Shown here piece by piece: positions 11,909 through 23,555 of a stretch of DNA of 64,000 nt. Under the pieces are notes generated by a model that saw only the letters and a list, made by a program, of their open reading frames with translations, had not been told where the DNA came from and did no database searches. This DNA is from Panax quinquefolius (taxonomy: Eukaryota; Streptophyta; Magnoliopsida; Apiales; Araliaceae): the NCBI GenBank assembly GCA_020205615.1, contig CM035170.1:61307322-61371321 (forward strand), in the 5' to 3' direction. Positions within the stretch are counted from its first letter, which is position 1, and each line of letters begins with the position of its first letter. A program made the translations under genes and the position numbers.

Positions 11909-13768
11909 TGAAAGTAGTATGCACACAAGCCAATCATGTTTGATGATAAAGCATATACTTTGTAACAATCTTATTCATTTATTAAATAAAGAGTATTAAT
12001 TTATTAAAGGCTTTTAATTATCTACATGATGCTGTTTTATAATATGTGATAAACCCATAGTTTTAAGCAATGCTTTTAGAATAATGATGATGATCATTCT
12101 AATGAGATCTAAATTCTTAGAAAGCTTAAAACTAAAATAGTTCCCAATCGTTGGATTACTAAATTGGGATTAGTGAATCTGGATAGATTGGTACATATGT
12201 TGCTGCTTGCTCATTGGATGAGGATGATTGATCTCATGATCATTTGTGTGAGACACTAAAGCAAGTATGTAGGTGCTTATTGGAGAATAAGTTCAATCGA
12301 ACGTGGCTCGCTAAGGAATACCTAATGGAGTTTTACTTGCTGTCAATAGGAATTCTCAGTAGTGATAGTAAAGACAAGTGATCCTTGGACTTGAGATCAT
12401 CATAGTATCTTGTGTATGATGAGTTATACTTTGACTTATTCCTTAAGACCCTTAGGGTATATCAAAGGGTATGCTTGGGTATAATAAGTTGTATATGGAG
12501 ATAATGTATGATCAATAAAGAATCTACCACTTCTATTAAAAGAAGAGAAATGTCCTATGTGATTCGATAAATGACAACCCAAAGAGTCCTTGGTTAAGGC
12601 GTAATGAAATTAGAAAGGAGTTTCTAATTTGCATTATTTGGTGTTGTGCATTTAAGGATCGAAATACATATAATTAAATAAAATAAGACTTGACAAAGAA
12701 TTCCATGTCTTATATTTAATTGGGACATCAGATGGTGGAAGGATTGAATTGTACATTAGAACTATTTACTCAAAGGTTCTTTTATGATTAATGTTGAAAT
12801 CTATATTATCCGGAAAGTCGCTGATCGCTAGGGAGCTTATCCCTATTGTAGAATAAATATTATTTATTTAAATAAATTAATTGTTTAATTTATTTATTTA
12901 AATAAGATTAGAATTGTTCTAATTGATTTATTCACAACCTATTTAATATGGAGAACCTAAAGGGTCACACCATAAAAGGAAGAATAATTATTTAAGAAGT
13001 TAATGGCATAATCGTAATAATATGTTATGTATATTTAATTTAATCTATGGTGATAAAATAAATTAAATAGCTTAATATTTATTATTTAACATTTTAGAAA
13101 TATTAAATATAAATTAATAAGAGGAGTCTTATTAATATTATTACAATTATTATTATTATTTTAATTTCTAAAAGAGTTTAGGAATTAATTTAATATAAGT
13201 ACTCTCATATATTCCTAATTGGATTAGGAAGGAAAATTAGTTAAAGAGTTTAATTAATTATCCCTAATAAGATTAGGGAGCCCTTTTAATTAAAAGGGTT
13301 TAATTAAATAATACCTTATTTTAATAGGGTTACTTGATATCTTTATAAGAGGAGTCTTATATCGGATATCTAGTATACGTTATTATTCCAATGGTTGGAG
13401 AGTACGCTTTTTTCTATAGAGATAGAAAAAAAACTAGGTTTAGCCAACCATCCATCTTCTTGAATCCTTCTTTTTCCTTGGTGGATCACCTCTGAGGCCA
13501 AACACTTGGGTGGCTAACGCCGATCAAAGGAAGGAACCAAACCCGGTGAATTCAAGTTGAACGCTAAAAGGATTTGGAGGTGAACTTGTACTGAGGAAGC
13601 TCGATCTTCAAGGGTATGATTTTATTCTTTATCTTTTCGCTTAATTAATAATTGTGCATAAAGGGTGATCCGGGTATATGGTTTGTAAAATTTTTAAAAC
13701 TCTGATTTTTACACGTTTCCACTTATTTTTGTAATTTGATTGCGTTCATGAATATTACAAACCTAACA
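11909..13768 (+). repeat. Copia C 5' LTR
   Basis: TGAAAGTAGTATGC to ...AAACCTAACA. A TATA-like CTTTATAAGAG at about 13341-13351 precedes an R-like region carrying pyrimidine-rich sequence (about 13450-13480). Reverse-complement matches are at 56358-58237 and from 63587 (element D). Confidence 0.93.
13341..13351 (+). promoter_or_regulatory. Probable TATA box of the copia C LTR
   Basis: CTTTATAAGAG lies in the right half of the LTR. The same position in copy D reads CTATAAATAAG on the minus strand (about 56790-56800), a better TATA box. No transcription start can be read from sequence alone. Confidence 0.5.
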
Positions 13769-13769
13769 G

Positions 13770-13782
13770 TGGCATCAGAACC
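13770..13782 (+). other. Primer-binding site of copia C
   Basis: TGGCATCAGAACC one base after the LTR is a variant of the initiator tRNA-Met PBS (TGGTATCAGAGCC). Copy D has GGCATCAGAGCC in the same place. Confidence 0.82.
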
Positions 13783-14445
13783 AAACCTTTATGCAAATTA
13801 TTAATTATTTTAATTTGATATGTATATTGATATGTGTTTAGAACAATTTAATTGGGCATAATTTTATTGTATAAAATCTATTTAAAAAAAAAAAAACCGT
13901 GGTTATCAATTTCAATTTAGCGTAATCCGTATTCATTAAATTTTTGAAAAGTTCATCATGTTTCAGTTACAGAATTTACAAAATATTCATCATTTTTTAT
14001 TTTTTCCGAATTCAAGGGGATTCTCATATTGACGTGATTGCTCCAAAATTTATTAAGTAATAAAAACCGTGTTTGCTTGGAGCATGTCATAAAAGATCAG
14101 GCACGTGGATTCAAGAGTCATGTTATTATATATATAATCTATATATTCCGCATGATTATTATATATATATATAATAAAACCGTTATTTTTATTATATAAA
14201 TATATATAATAAAACTAACGGTTTTATTATATATATATATATATATATTTTGGTTTTATTATTATATATATAATATTCTTAATAATTTTATTATTAAAAT
14301 AAAATTTTATTTTAATATTAAAATAAAAAGTTTATTTTATATTAAAATATAAAGTTTATTTTAATTTTGAAATTAAATTTCATGCTAACTAATTAGAGTT
14401 GGAATTGGATTCCATGATAACTAATTGAAGTTGAAATTGGATTCT

Positions 14446-14920
14446 AAATAAAGGAGTTTATTTAGATATGAAATAAGATTTCATATTATTCAAAATAAAA
14501 GAGTTTATTTGTGAATAGAAAAGAGAATCCTAATATCCTTAAATAAAGGAGTTTATTTAGATATGAAATAAGATTTAATATTATTCAAAATAAAAGAGTT
14601 TATTTGTGAATAGGAAAGAATCCTAATATCCTTAAATAAAGGAGTTTATTTAGATATGAAATAAGATTTCATATTATTTAAAATAAAAGAGTTTATTTGT
14701 GAATAGAAAAGAGAATCCTAATATCCTTAAATAAAGGAGTTTATTTAGATATGAAATTAGATTTCATATTATTCAAAATAAAAGAGTTTATTTGTGAATT
14801 GGAAAGAGAATCCTATTTTCCTTAAATAAAGGAGTTTATTTAGATATGGAATAAGATTTCATATTATTCAAAATAAAGGAGTTTATTTGTGAATAGGAAA
14901 AAGAGAATCCGTGTTTCTTT
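14446..14920 (+). repeat. 95-bp tandem array in copia C leader, five units
   Basis: Units begin AAATAAAGGAGTTTATTT at 14446, 14541, 14634, 14729 and 14824. Each contains TTTCATATTATTCAAAATA-type sequence and a GAATAGGAAAGAGAATCC-type end. Copy D has about one unit at the equivalent place (about 62750-62900). Confidence 0.85.
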
Positions 14921-15887
14921 TAATAAAAGAGTTTTTTTTTTTTTATTTTTACATGGAATTGGATTCCATAATTAATTAAAATAAAGGAGTTTATTTTGAT
15001 TAAAGATTTTGATTAAAATAAAATAGTTTATTTTATTCAAAATTCGATAAATTAAAATAAAATAGTTTTATTTTGATTTAAATTTGGATTAAAATAAAGG
15101 AGTTTATTTTGATTCAAAATTAAATTTTATACTAACTAAATTTTGCCCATTAAATGATATCAATATATATATTAAATGTTTATTATTCATGATATGAATG
15201 TTATTTATCGATGCATATGGTGATGTGTATGATAATAAATGGGATTGATTATGGACTATCACCAATGTGATTGGATTTTATTTTAGTTGGATGCATGAAT
15301 GTATGGGTTTTATTAAATGGGGTCTCATGTACTGCCTTCTCTAATTTTTCTTAATGTAAATTCTATCTCTCTCTATGTATTTCCCTCGATCACGATCAAG
15401 ATTTCTATTTATTTTAAATAGTTTTGTAATAGGAATAGTTAGAATTATTTTGAAGAATTGGAGATCAAGGGACAAGAAGCGCATGAAGATCCGTTTGTAA
15501 TGGAGCCCGGTTTTAAATGTAATAGTTATATTTAAATATTAATTCTTGCACCCCTAGGGTTTGACCTTTTGGTTCACTTGGTGGCTCTAGTGAACCAAAC
15601 TAGAATAAAAGTCCATAATCAATCCGGTATAATATAGTATTCTATATATGCATGCTTATATTATATATATTATATATATTATGCAAACATGCTTCGCATG
15701 TTTATTAATATAACGCGTATTTTATATATATATATATATATATATGCATGCTAAACAAGATGAGACAATTAATAACAAACCCCTCAATTTTTTTATATTA
15801 AATCCTAAGCGCTCAAAGATATTTGGAATATCGAACGTCGCTTTCTAGCATGATAAAATTAATAGAGTATTAAATATTTAATATGAG

Positions 15888-16184
15888 TTTGTTGTGTCAC
15901 CACAAGGCAAGTATTAAGTATTTAAGATGTTAATTTATCACATTTGATGCTTATAAAGAAAATTGAACAATATTGTTTTGTTGTGTCACCACAAGGATGA
16001 TATTTTTCTTTTTTGAATATATGGAGTGCTAGGTCGGACTTAACTTGGATAATTTTGATTCGGATGTGCCACCACTTGATCAAAATAATCTAAGAGGCAA
16101 AAGAAAAGGAGTTGCATAGTTGATGTAATTGACAAAAGTTGTCTACCTATTTATTTATATATAGTTTGTTGTGTCACCACAAGG
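15888..16184 (+). repeat. Leader motif TTTGTTGTGTCACCACAAGG, three copies plus a variant
   Basis: Near-identical copies are at about 15888-15907, 15977-15996 and 16165-16184, with a diverged copy near 16061-16080 (GGATGTGCCACCACTTGATC). The core TTGTG-TCAC-CACAA can fold into a short stem-loop. The same set, in inverse order, is in copy D (about 61430-61735). Confidence 0.75.
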
Positions 16185-16388
16185 CTATATACATTTGAAA
16201 TGGGATCCTTATTCTCACTAGCAAATCTTTAATTAGATTTTGCCGAACTATATATAGTGAGGGTAATATAGTTTGAAGAAAATAGTGGGAGATACCAATT
16301 TAAAACAAGACTTAATTTATTTTGGAAATTAATAAAAGAATGTATGTTAAAATATTGTTAATTACAAATTCATTTACAGAATTTTACA

Positions 16389-17240
16389 ATGTCTAAAATT
16401 ACTATCATCTGCGAAAGCATATTAGATGCTAAATTAACCGCACCAAATTAAACGGATTGGTTAAGGAATTTGAGAATAGTTCTCATGGTCGAAAAGTTAT
16501 CTTATGTCCTTAATACGCCTATCCTCGCAGAATGGTTGCGCATAATGCCTCCTCGAGGAAGACATTGCTACTTTTAGAAAGTGGCAAGATGATGCACAAG
16601 CTTGGCTCAATGCATCATGCTCAAGATCTATGAGTAACGAGCTTGGCATCAAGATGAAACTATGGATGCTTCTACTATATTCCCGCACATCAAGTAGTTG
16701 ATGGTGAGGAAAGTAGGACCGATAGATATCGATATCTAAGGAGCTCTTCCGATCTAGAATGACCACGATGACACTACAAAGATGCATAAAAGTCCTTAAC
16801 AATATCAATTTGATTGATCAATTAGACAACGAAGTTTTGTCATGGATGGAGAGTTGAGCCAAGATTTGATCTTGCACTCACTCCCTACTCCTTTCACAAT
16901 TGTTGTGAATTTTTCATATGAATAAGCTAGATATCGACCTCACCGATTTGCTTAACATATTGAAAAATGTTGAGAGTCACTTTCCAACCAAGAAAGATCA
17001 AGTCTTCTTGGTAGGGGCCAAAGGATCTTCCTCAAAAGAAGAACGATTCAAAGAAGGTAAATAGAAAGGCATAAACAAAGGATAATAAGAACAAAACTCG
17101 ATACGGATAGCAAAGGAGCTTGCTTCCACCGCAATAAGCATGGACACCGGAAAGAAATCATGCGAGAAGCACCTTTGCGTTAGCTAACCAAAGAAGCTTA
17201 ATGAAGTTTCTGATTACATAATACAAATTTGTTCATGATT
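16389..17240 (+). pseudogene. Copia C gag
   Basis: ATG at 16389 begins MSKITIICESILDAKLTAPN and meets TAA at codon 21 (16449-16451), where intact copia gags usually have Tyr before TDWLRNLR. The capsid-like reading continues in shifting frames: TDWLRNLRIVLMVEKLSYV, then LNILKNVESHFPTKKD and FLVGAKGSS near 16947-17030. The zinc knuckle reads CFHRNKHGHRKE at 17121-17156, with Arg replacing the second Cys. Copy D shares the TAA codon and the Cys-to-Arg change. No functional gag can be made from this copy. Confidence 0.82.
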
Positions 17241-17249
17241 TAAAATAAT

Positions 17250-17520
17250 TTTTCTTTAAGTCAAGGTTCTACTTGGGTATTGGATACCGACTTTGGTTAT
17301 CATAAATATAGATTTATGAAGGACCAAGCAGAAGTAAAAAGCTAAACAAATATAAGTAATCCTATGTGTGGGAAATGAAGCAAAGGTTGCTGCATTAGCC
17401 ATAGAAACTTATAGTTTAGCATTGCCTACGGGCAAATCTATTAAGTCAATAAGTTGTTATTGTATTCCAGTTCTCGTTGGAAACATTATTTTTATTTTAT
17501 TGTTGGACAATGAAATTTGA
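17250..17520 (+). pseudogene. Copia C protease remnant
   Basis: TWVLDTDFGYH at about 17270-17303 corresponds to the copia protease active-site segment, with Asp where the DTG motif would have Gly. Copy D has DTN at the same place. The downstream protease-like reading dissolves into stops within about 200 bases. Confidence 0.65.
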
Positions 17521-19390
17521 TATTATAATTAAGAACAATTGTTGTTCTATTTATAATAATAATGTTTTGTAAAGAACTGAAATATTACTTAATGGATTTT
17601 GTATACTTGACTTACGTGAAAATAATTTTGCAAATTGAACAAACTAGTATATGAAAAAGAGATAATCATTCAAAGATTTGAATCTATGTATTTGATGAAA
17701 TACAAGTGTGAATTATTTGAAAAGTTCAAAGAATTCATAAGTGAAACAAATTGACAAAGTATTAAGATTCTTTGATTAGATCAAGGAATAAATATTTGAG
17801 CAATAAGTTTCTAGATCATCTCAAATGGTTTTATCATAATGGACGCCTCCTGATACGTAATAATTGATTGATGTATCTGAAAGGAAAAATCGTACTTGTT
17901 GGACATGGTACGGTCCATAATTATTTTACCGACATTCCAAATCCTTCAGGATCATGTCCTAGAAATGGTCAGATATCTACGAAAAGGTAACCTCAAAATC
18001 CAAATTTCAAGACTCCATAAAAGTTATGGATGGGGAGGATTCCTAATCTTAAGTATGTTAAGATAAGGGGTTGTCCAACTTATGTGAAAAGGTTTCAAAG
18101 GATAAGCTTGGGACAAGATTTGACATGTATGCATTTGTGGGGACATCCTAAAGTAAGTTTAGGGTATATGTTCTATAATTCTACTTAGCAAAAGGTGTTT
18201 GTTACGAAACACGCCGCCCTTCTAAGATAAAGGTGTTTATCATCAAAGGGGCTAGTGGGAGGATTATAGGTCTTGAAGAGTTCATGATCCACAAAACACT
18301 ATAAGTCAAATAAGAGGAACTCAGAGATAGATATTCCAATTGTACCACAACCCAATCATAAATCCGAATAGTACCAAAGATACCTAGGAGGTATGGATTC
18401 ATCATGGATGATGATGATGAGGTACGCATCATAGAAGATGATGATCCGTAGTTACAAACGATGAGGTAAGAGTTCTAGTGTGTACAAAAGGGTCAATTAG
18501 AGCGCCGTGAAATTTCTAGTATTATATGTTGATATACTACTACGATGAGGAATTACATACCAATGCTACAATCAAGAAAGATAAAGTTGTCTAAACAATC
18601 CTCCATGAATGATTTGGGAAGAGTATCATTATTGGGGATGCAAATCTATATAGATAGATTTAAAAGGATGCTCAACTTAACCCAAGGAACGTATATTCAT
18701 TTGATGCTAAAGTCGCTTTAGCATGGCAAACTCAAAGAGATGTCTCATATTGATGAGCTATGGAGTGTATCTCTCTTTATAGTCCCCACGACTCTCGAAA
18801 AGAGAGATCGCATGAGTGACTATCATGTATGCAATGAAATATACAAGATCTAATGTTGATCGGTCATATTCTAGAGAAGATCACCATAAAGACAAAGAAA
18901 AACATCTTAAAGTTCTTAACCCAAGACTAAGGATGTGAGCATACATGGTGGGTCTAAATTAAAACTAGAGGGCTTAATGCACTCAAGTTTTTCGAACGAT
19001 GCACTAAGATGACGTAAAAAATCCACATTAAGGTAAAGCGTTATCTTGAACAAAGGGTGCAGTTGAATTGAAAGGTTCCAAACAAAGAAAGAGTTGCCGG
19101 TTTAGTGATAAAGATAAAGTATATAGCTATAAATGAAGTCGCAAGTTGATTGTTTGGATTAAAAGTTCATTACGTAACTAGGAATAGTTCCTAAGTCTCA
19201 TCTTGGATCTAAACATGTGTCAGGGCACATTCATTTGATTATATGAATCATTGAAAGATGGGAAATCACTATAGAGATAGTGAACTCTCAAAACAACATT
19301 ACATATCCATTAACTAAAGCTTATCCAATGGCAGGATAATCGTCACTTAGAGAAGAAGAGTATGAGATACCATGACGATTGACTTTAGTG
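17521..19390 (+). pseudogene. Copia C shortened pol (integrase and RT/RNase H remnants)
   Basis: Scattered readable segments follow copia order. They are an integrase C-terminal part (PNLKYVKIRGCPTYVKRF, about 18030-18095), the GYMFYNST segment (about 18160-18187) and an acidic linker (DSSWMMMM region, about 18390-18420). RT then resumes only at its palm end: VYKRV, then YVD (18525-18533) where YVDD is expected, then MNDLG...LLGMQIYIDRFKRML. RNase H pieces include SKHVSGHIHLI. About 200 codons of RT fingers and palm are absent between about 18465 and 18490. The stop density is high. Confidence 0.72.
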
Positions 19391-19402
19391 CAAGTGGGAG
19401 AT
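19391..19402 (+). other. Polypurine tract of copia C
   Basis: CAAGTGGGAGAT abuts the 3' LTR. It is a standard Ty1/copia PPT and is identical in form to that of copy D at 58238-58249 (reverse complement). Confidence 0.85.
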
Positions 19403-21258
19403 TGAAAGTAGTATGCACATAAGCCAATCATGTTTGATGATAAAGCATATACTTTGTAACATTCTTATTCATTTATTAAATAAAGAGTATTAATTTATTA
19501 AAGGCTTTTAATTATCTACATGATGCTGTTTTATAATGTGATAAACCCATAGTTTTAAGCAATGCTTTTAGAATAATGATGATGATCATTCTAATGAGAT
19601 CTAAATTCTTAGAAAGCTTAAAACTAAAATAGTTCCCAATCGTTGGATTACTAAATTGGGATTAGTGAATCGGATAGATTGGTACATACGTTGCTTTGCT
19701 TTCATTGGATGAGGATGATTGATCTCATGATCATTTGTGTGGAGACACTAAAGCAAGTATGTAGGTGCTTATTGAGAATAAGTTCACCGAACGTGGCTCG
19801 CTAAGAATACCTAATGGAGTTTTACTTGCTGTCAATAGAAATTCTCAGAGTGATAGTAATACAAGTGATCCTTGGACTTGAGATCATCATAGTATCTTGT
19901 GTATGATGAGTTATACTTTGACTTATTCCTTAAGACCCTTAGGGTATATCAAAGGGTATGCTTGGGTATAATAAGTTGTATATGGAGATAATGTATGATC
20001 AATAAAGAATCTACCACTTATATTAAAGAAGAGAAATGTCCTATGTGATTCGATAAATGACAACCCAAAGAGTCCTTGGCAAGCGCGTAATGAAATTAGA
20101 AAGGAGTTTCTAATTTGCATTATTTGGTGTCAGGTGCATTTAAGGATCGAAATACATATAATTAAATAAAATAAGACTTGACAAAAATTCCATGTCTTAT
20201 ATTTAATTGGGACATTGTATGGTGGAAGGATTGAATTGTACTGCAGAACTATTTACTCAAAGGTTCTTTTATGATTAATGTTGAAATCTATATTATCCGG
20301 AAAGTCGCTGATCGCTAGGGAGGCTTATCCCTATCAGAATAAATATTATTTATTTAAATAAATTAATTGTTTAATTTATTTATTTAAATAAGATTAGAAT
20401 TGTTCTAATTGATTTATTCACAACCGGTTTAATATGGAGAACCTAAAGGGTCACACCATAAAAAGGAAGAATAATTATTTAAGAAGTTAATGGCATAATC
20501 GTAATAATATATTTATGTATATTTAATTTAATCTATGGTGATAGAATAAATTAAATAGCTTAATATTTATTATTTAATATTTTAGAAATATTAAATATAA
20601 ATTAATAAGAGGAGTCTTATTAATATTATTACAATTATTATTATTATTTTAATTTCTAAAAGAGTTTAGGAATTAATTTAATATAAGTACTTCATTACAT
20701 ATTCCTAATTGGATTAGGAAGGAAAATTAGTTAAAGGAGTTTAATTAATTATCCCTAATAAGATTAGGGAGCCTCTTTAATTAAAAGGGTTTAATTAAAT
20801 AATACCTTATTTTAATAGGGTTACTTGATATCTTTATAAGAGGAGTCTTATATCAGATATCTAGTATACGTTATTATTCCAATGGTTGGAGAGTACGCCC
20901 TTTTCTATAGAGATAGAAAAACTAGGGTTTAGCCAACCACCCATCTTCTTGAATCCTTCTTTTTCCTTGGTGGATCACCTCTAGAGGCCAAACACTTGGG
21001 TGGCTAACGTTGATCAAAGGAAGGAACCAAACCCGGTGAATTCAAGTTGAACGCGAAAGGATTTGGAGGTGAACTTGTACCTGAGGAAGCTCGATCTTCA
21101 AGGGTATGATTTTATTCTTTATCTTTTCGTTTAATTAATAATTGTGCATAAAGGGTGATCCGGGTATATGGTTTGTAAAATTTTTAAAACTCTGATTTTT
21201 ACAAGTTTCTGCTTATTTTTGTAATTTGATTGCGTTCATGAATATTACAAACCTAACA
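19403..21258 (+). repeat. Copia C 3' LTR
   Basis: Colinear with 11909-13768. The differences are mostly single-base substitutions and one-base indels. It ends AACCTAACA and is followed by the TSD CTACA. Confidence 0.93.
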
Positions 21259-23050
21259 CTACATTCCATTCACATTCACAATACCAGTTAATTATAACTT
21301 AACTAATCATCAAAACTCATTCTCTTTGTCTACTTTGATAATTAACTATACTTAGTTAATTTACCACTTTGTCACATAATTTATACTTCATGAATAACAA
21401 GCTAATTATGTATTCAATAATTCGTTCCACGTGCAATTATGTTATTTACATGTTAAACATCTATTTTACATCTCATTATACTTCTAACATGTTTACATGT
21501 TCATTACGTTAAGTTAACAATACATTGCTAGACTTAACACTTAAAAAAATTACATTTCTGGACCATTACTGCGAGTGGTATTGCCATTTCCACATTTATA
21601 CTAGGTTCAAGGCGTGCTAAGGCTACCAGTGGTCTATGACGAGACACTTAGTCTTTGTCATGTTGTATGCGCGATGGCGTGCTTGGCCATGAGCCTTACA
21701 GGCATGTTAGGCAAGTATGGCCATGCCATGAACTAAAAAAAATTGTTCTGCAATTCGCGAAAATTGCTGAACACAGCCAAAAATTTTAATTAAATTATCA
21801 CTACACGAATTTAATCATACCCACATGTTAGAATTCATATGTACTCATTACCCAACATTTATAATGTGATTTTAACCCATTAAAACACATAATCACAGAG
21901 TTTAAGCATGCAATTTCACTAACTTTGATGTTCTTGAAGGTTTTGAAAATAAAACATGAAAATTGCCACTACGGATTCGTTATAACACCGAATCCGTTTA
22001 TTTAAACTTTGGTCTTTTCGTATAAACATGCATAACAACATACGAGTGTAAAATTTAGGGATAATATACGATCAACACATGAAATATCACGTATAATGCT
22101 ATATGGCCAAAACCCAAACTCTGTAAATTTTGAAAAAACAAGTCATTGTATAATGACATGTTTTATGATACTGATGATATGGTCTACATAATAAATATAA
22201 TCAAATGCGATGTGATATGACATAACACATATACAACCCATAATCATTACTCATATCCCAATTACAGAGGTTTAAATCAAAACTATGAAAGCCAATTTTT
22301 ATAAAAACTAAACAACGTGAAATAGAATTTGGGAAGGAGAATTACCCAGAGTATAATTTAGAAGAGGTGATCAATGATGATCCTTTCACAATAATTGTTA
22401 ACTACACACTCACAATTTATCTCAATCTCAATATTTCTCTCTGATAATTTCTCAAACTCGCTCCTTCTCTGTTTTTCTAGACTTAGAAACTAATAATAGA
22501 AAAAGGAGAATACGTATAATATAATAAAGCACTGACGCGCATAATGGTCAGTTAACCCAAACATGGGTAACTGTAATCAACTCCCACTAAGGCCATGTTT
22601 GGCTAGCTTTAATAGATTACAAAACCATTTAATTTAATAAAGCTTTATCACATAGTTTAATAAATGTCACACTCCTTTATAAAATAAATCAATATCTTAT
22701 TTAATTTACTTTAAATAAAATCTAATAATTTCTCAGAAATTCACATAATCATATATTTAATTTTCTCATTAATAAATAATGTCAAATTATTAACTCTCTA
22801 ATTAATAATTAAATTAATTAAATAACATCATGCTTAATTAAATATTTAATTTAATACAATAAGCTCACATAATGACATACTTCGAATAATAATTATTCTC
22901 TACATTAATTTAATAAATGTAACACATATAATTAAATTAATCTACCACAATTGCATCAATTAATTATTCAATCTAATAATTAAATCATTGAAAAAAATTT
23001 ATTTAATTCAATAAATATTAAAATTAATTACAAAAATCTCGTTCGTCACA
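21259..23050 (-). repeat. Element B 5' LTR, part 2
   Basis: Continuation of the B LTR after copia C. It matches about 3180-4956 and ends ...CTCGTTCGTCACA at 23050. It is non-coding and AT-rich. Confidence 0.92.
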
Positions 23051-23356
23051 TCTTTCCCCCCTTAAAAGGATTCTGTCCCCAGAATCACGACTCAATAATT
23101 TCGACCCGTTACATTCTCCCCCCCCTACAAAGATTCTGTCCCCAGAATCGCTTACACATAATTAAGTAAATAGATGAGGGCAATTCTTCATCATATTCTC
23201 TTCGAGTTCTCACGTAGCTTCTTCAGCGTTGTGGTTCCTCCAAATCACCTTAACAGAAGGTATAACTTTATTTTTGAGAACTTGTTCTTTTCGGTCGACA
23301 ATTTGAACGGGGATTTCTTAGTAAGATAAGTCTTTCTCAAAATGTAGGGGTTCATT
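23051..23356 (-). repeat. Second copy of element B's 3' internal end (PPT and integrase tail)
   Basis: From 23051 the sequence repeats 4957 onward: the PPT-like TCTTTCCCCCCTTA, both GATTCTGTCCCCAGAATC palindrome copies, and the chromodomain-end coding region to about 5260. It lies on the outer side of the 5' LTR, where simple elements have flanking DNA. It breaks near 23355 at a TTCAT/TTTAA junction. Confidence 0.88.
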
Positions 23357-23555
23357 TAATACAATAAGCTCACATAATGACATACTTCGAATAATAATTA
23401 TTCTCTACATTAATTTAATAAATGTAACACATATAATTAAATTAATCTACCACAATTGCATCAATTAATTATTTAATCTAATAATTAAATCATCGAAAAA
23501 TATTTATTTAATTCAATAAATATTAAAATTAATTACAAAAATCTAGTTCGTCACA
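23357..23555 (-). repeat. Third, partial LTR of element B
   Basis: From AATACAATAAGCTCAC to ...CTAGTTCGTCACA it repeats the last 200 bases of the B LTR (compare 22854-23050). It is followed by the TSD CGTTC. It is the truncated outer LTR of the composite. Confidence 0.9.

Larger units (their letters stand above)
13784..16388 (+). other. Copia C untranslated leader, repeat-rich
   Basis: A 2.6-kb leader without a credible ORF. In order it holds (TA)n runs (about 14128-14270), a 95-bp tandem array (14446-14920), further AAATAAAGGAGTTTATTT-type repeats to about 15120, another (TA)n run (about 15721-15745), and three copies of a GTGTCACCACAAGG motif (15888-16184). Extreme AT content may promote length change. 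Confidence 0.75.
11909..21258 (+). mobile_element. Copia element C: full-length but coding-defective Ty1/copia retrotransposon
   Basis: A plus-strand insertion with TSD CTACA (11904-11908 and 21259-21263). LTRs are 11909-13768 (1860 bp) and 19403-21258 (1856 bp), both TGAAAG...CTAACA. PBS is at 13770 and PPT at 19391-19402. The internal 5.6 kb holds a long repeat-rich leader, gag, a protease remnant and a shortened pol. The LTRs look about 95-97% alike by eye and the structural ends are intact. The coding region, however, is full of stops and lacks the RT core. Copy D (56358 onward) is defective in the same way. Confidence 0.93.
2138..23555 (-). mobile_element. Element B: Tekay/Del-like Ty3/gypsy retrotransposon with three LTR segments
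   Basis: A complete minus-strand insertion flanked by the 5-bp TSD CGTTC (2133-2137 and 23556-23560). Components in + order: 3' LTR (2138-4956), PPT, integrase to gag on the minus strand (5069-9585), upstream ORF (9875-10475), PBS (10847-10858), 5' LTR (10862-23050, interrupted by copia C at 11909-21258), then an extra internal piece (23051-23356) and an extra LTR piece (23357-23555). Its first base is C rather than the expected T (CGTGACAC against TGTGACAC at 10862). The chromodomain-like end of integrase and the gag motifs place it in the Tekay/Del group of plant chromoviruses. The two full LTRs are about 2.82 and 2.83 kb after removing copia C and look about 95% alike by eye. Confidence 0.92.

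Noticed and set aside
16497..16808. Minus-strand ORFs inside copia C (also 18202-18432 and 19923-20120)
   Set aside because: Antisense to gag, pol and LTR of the plus-strand copia.
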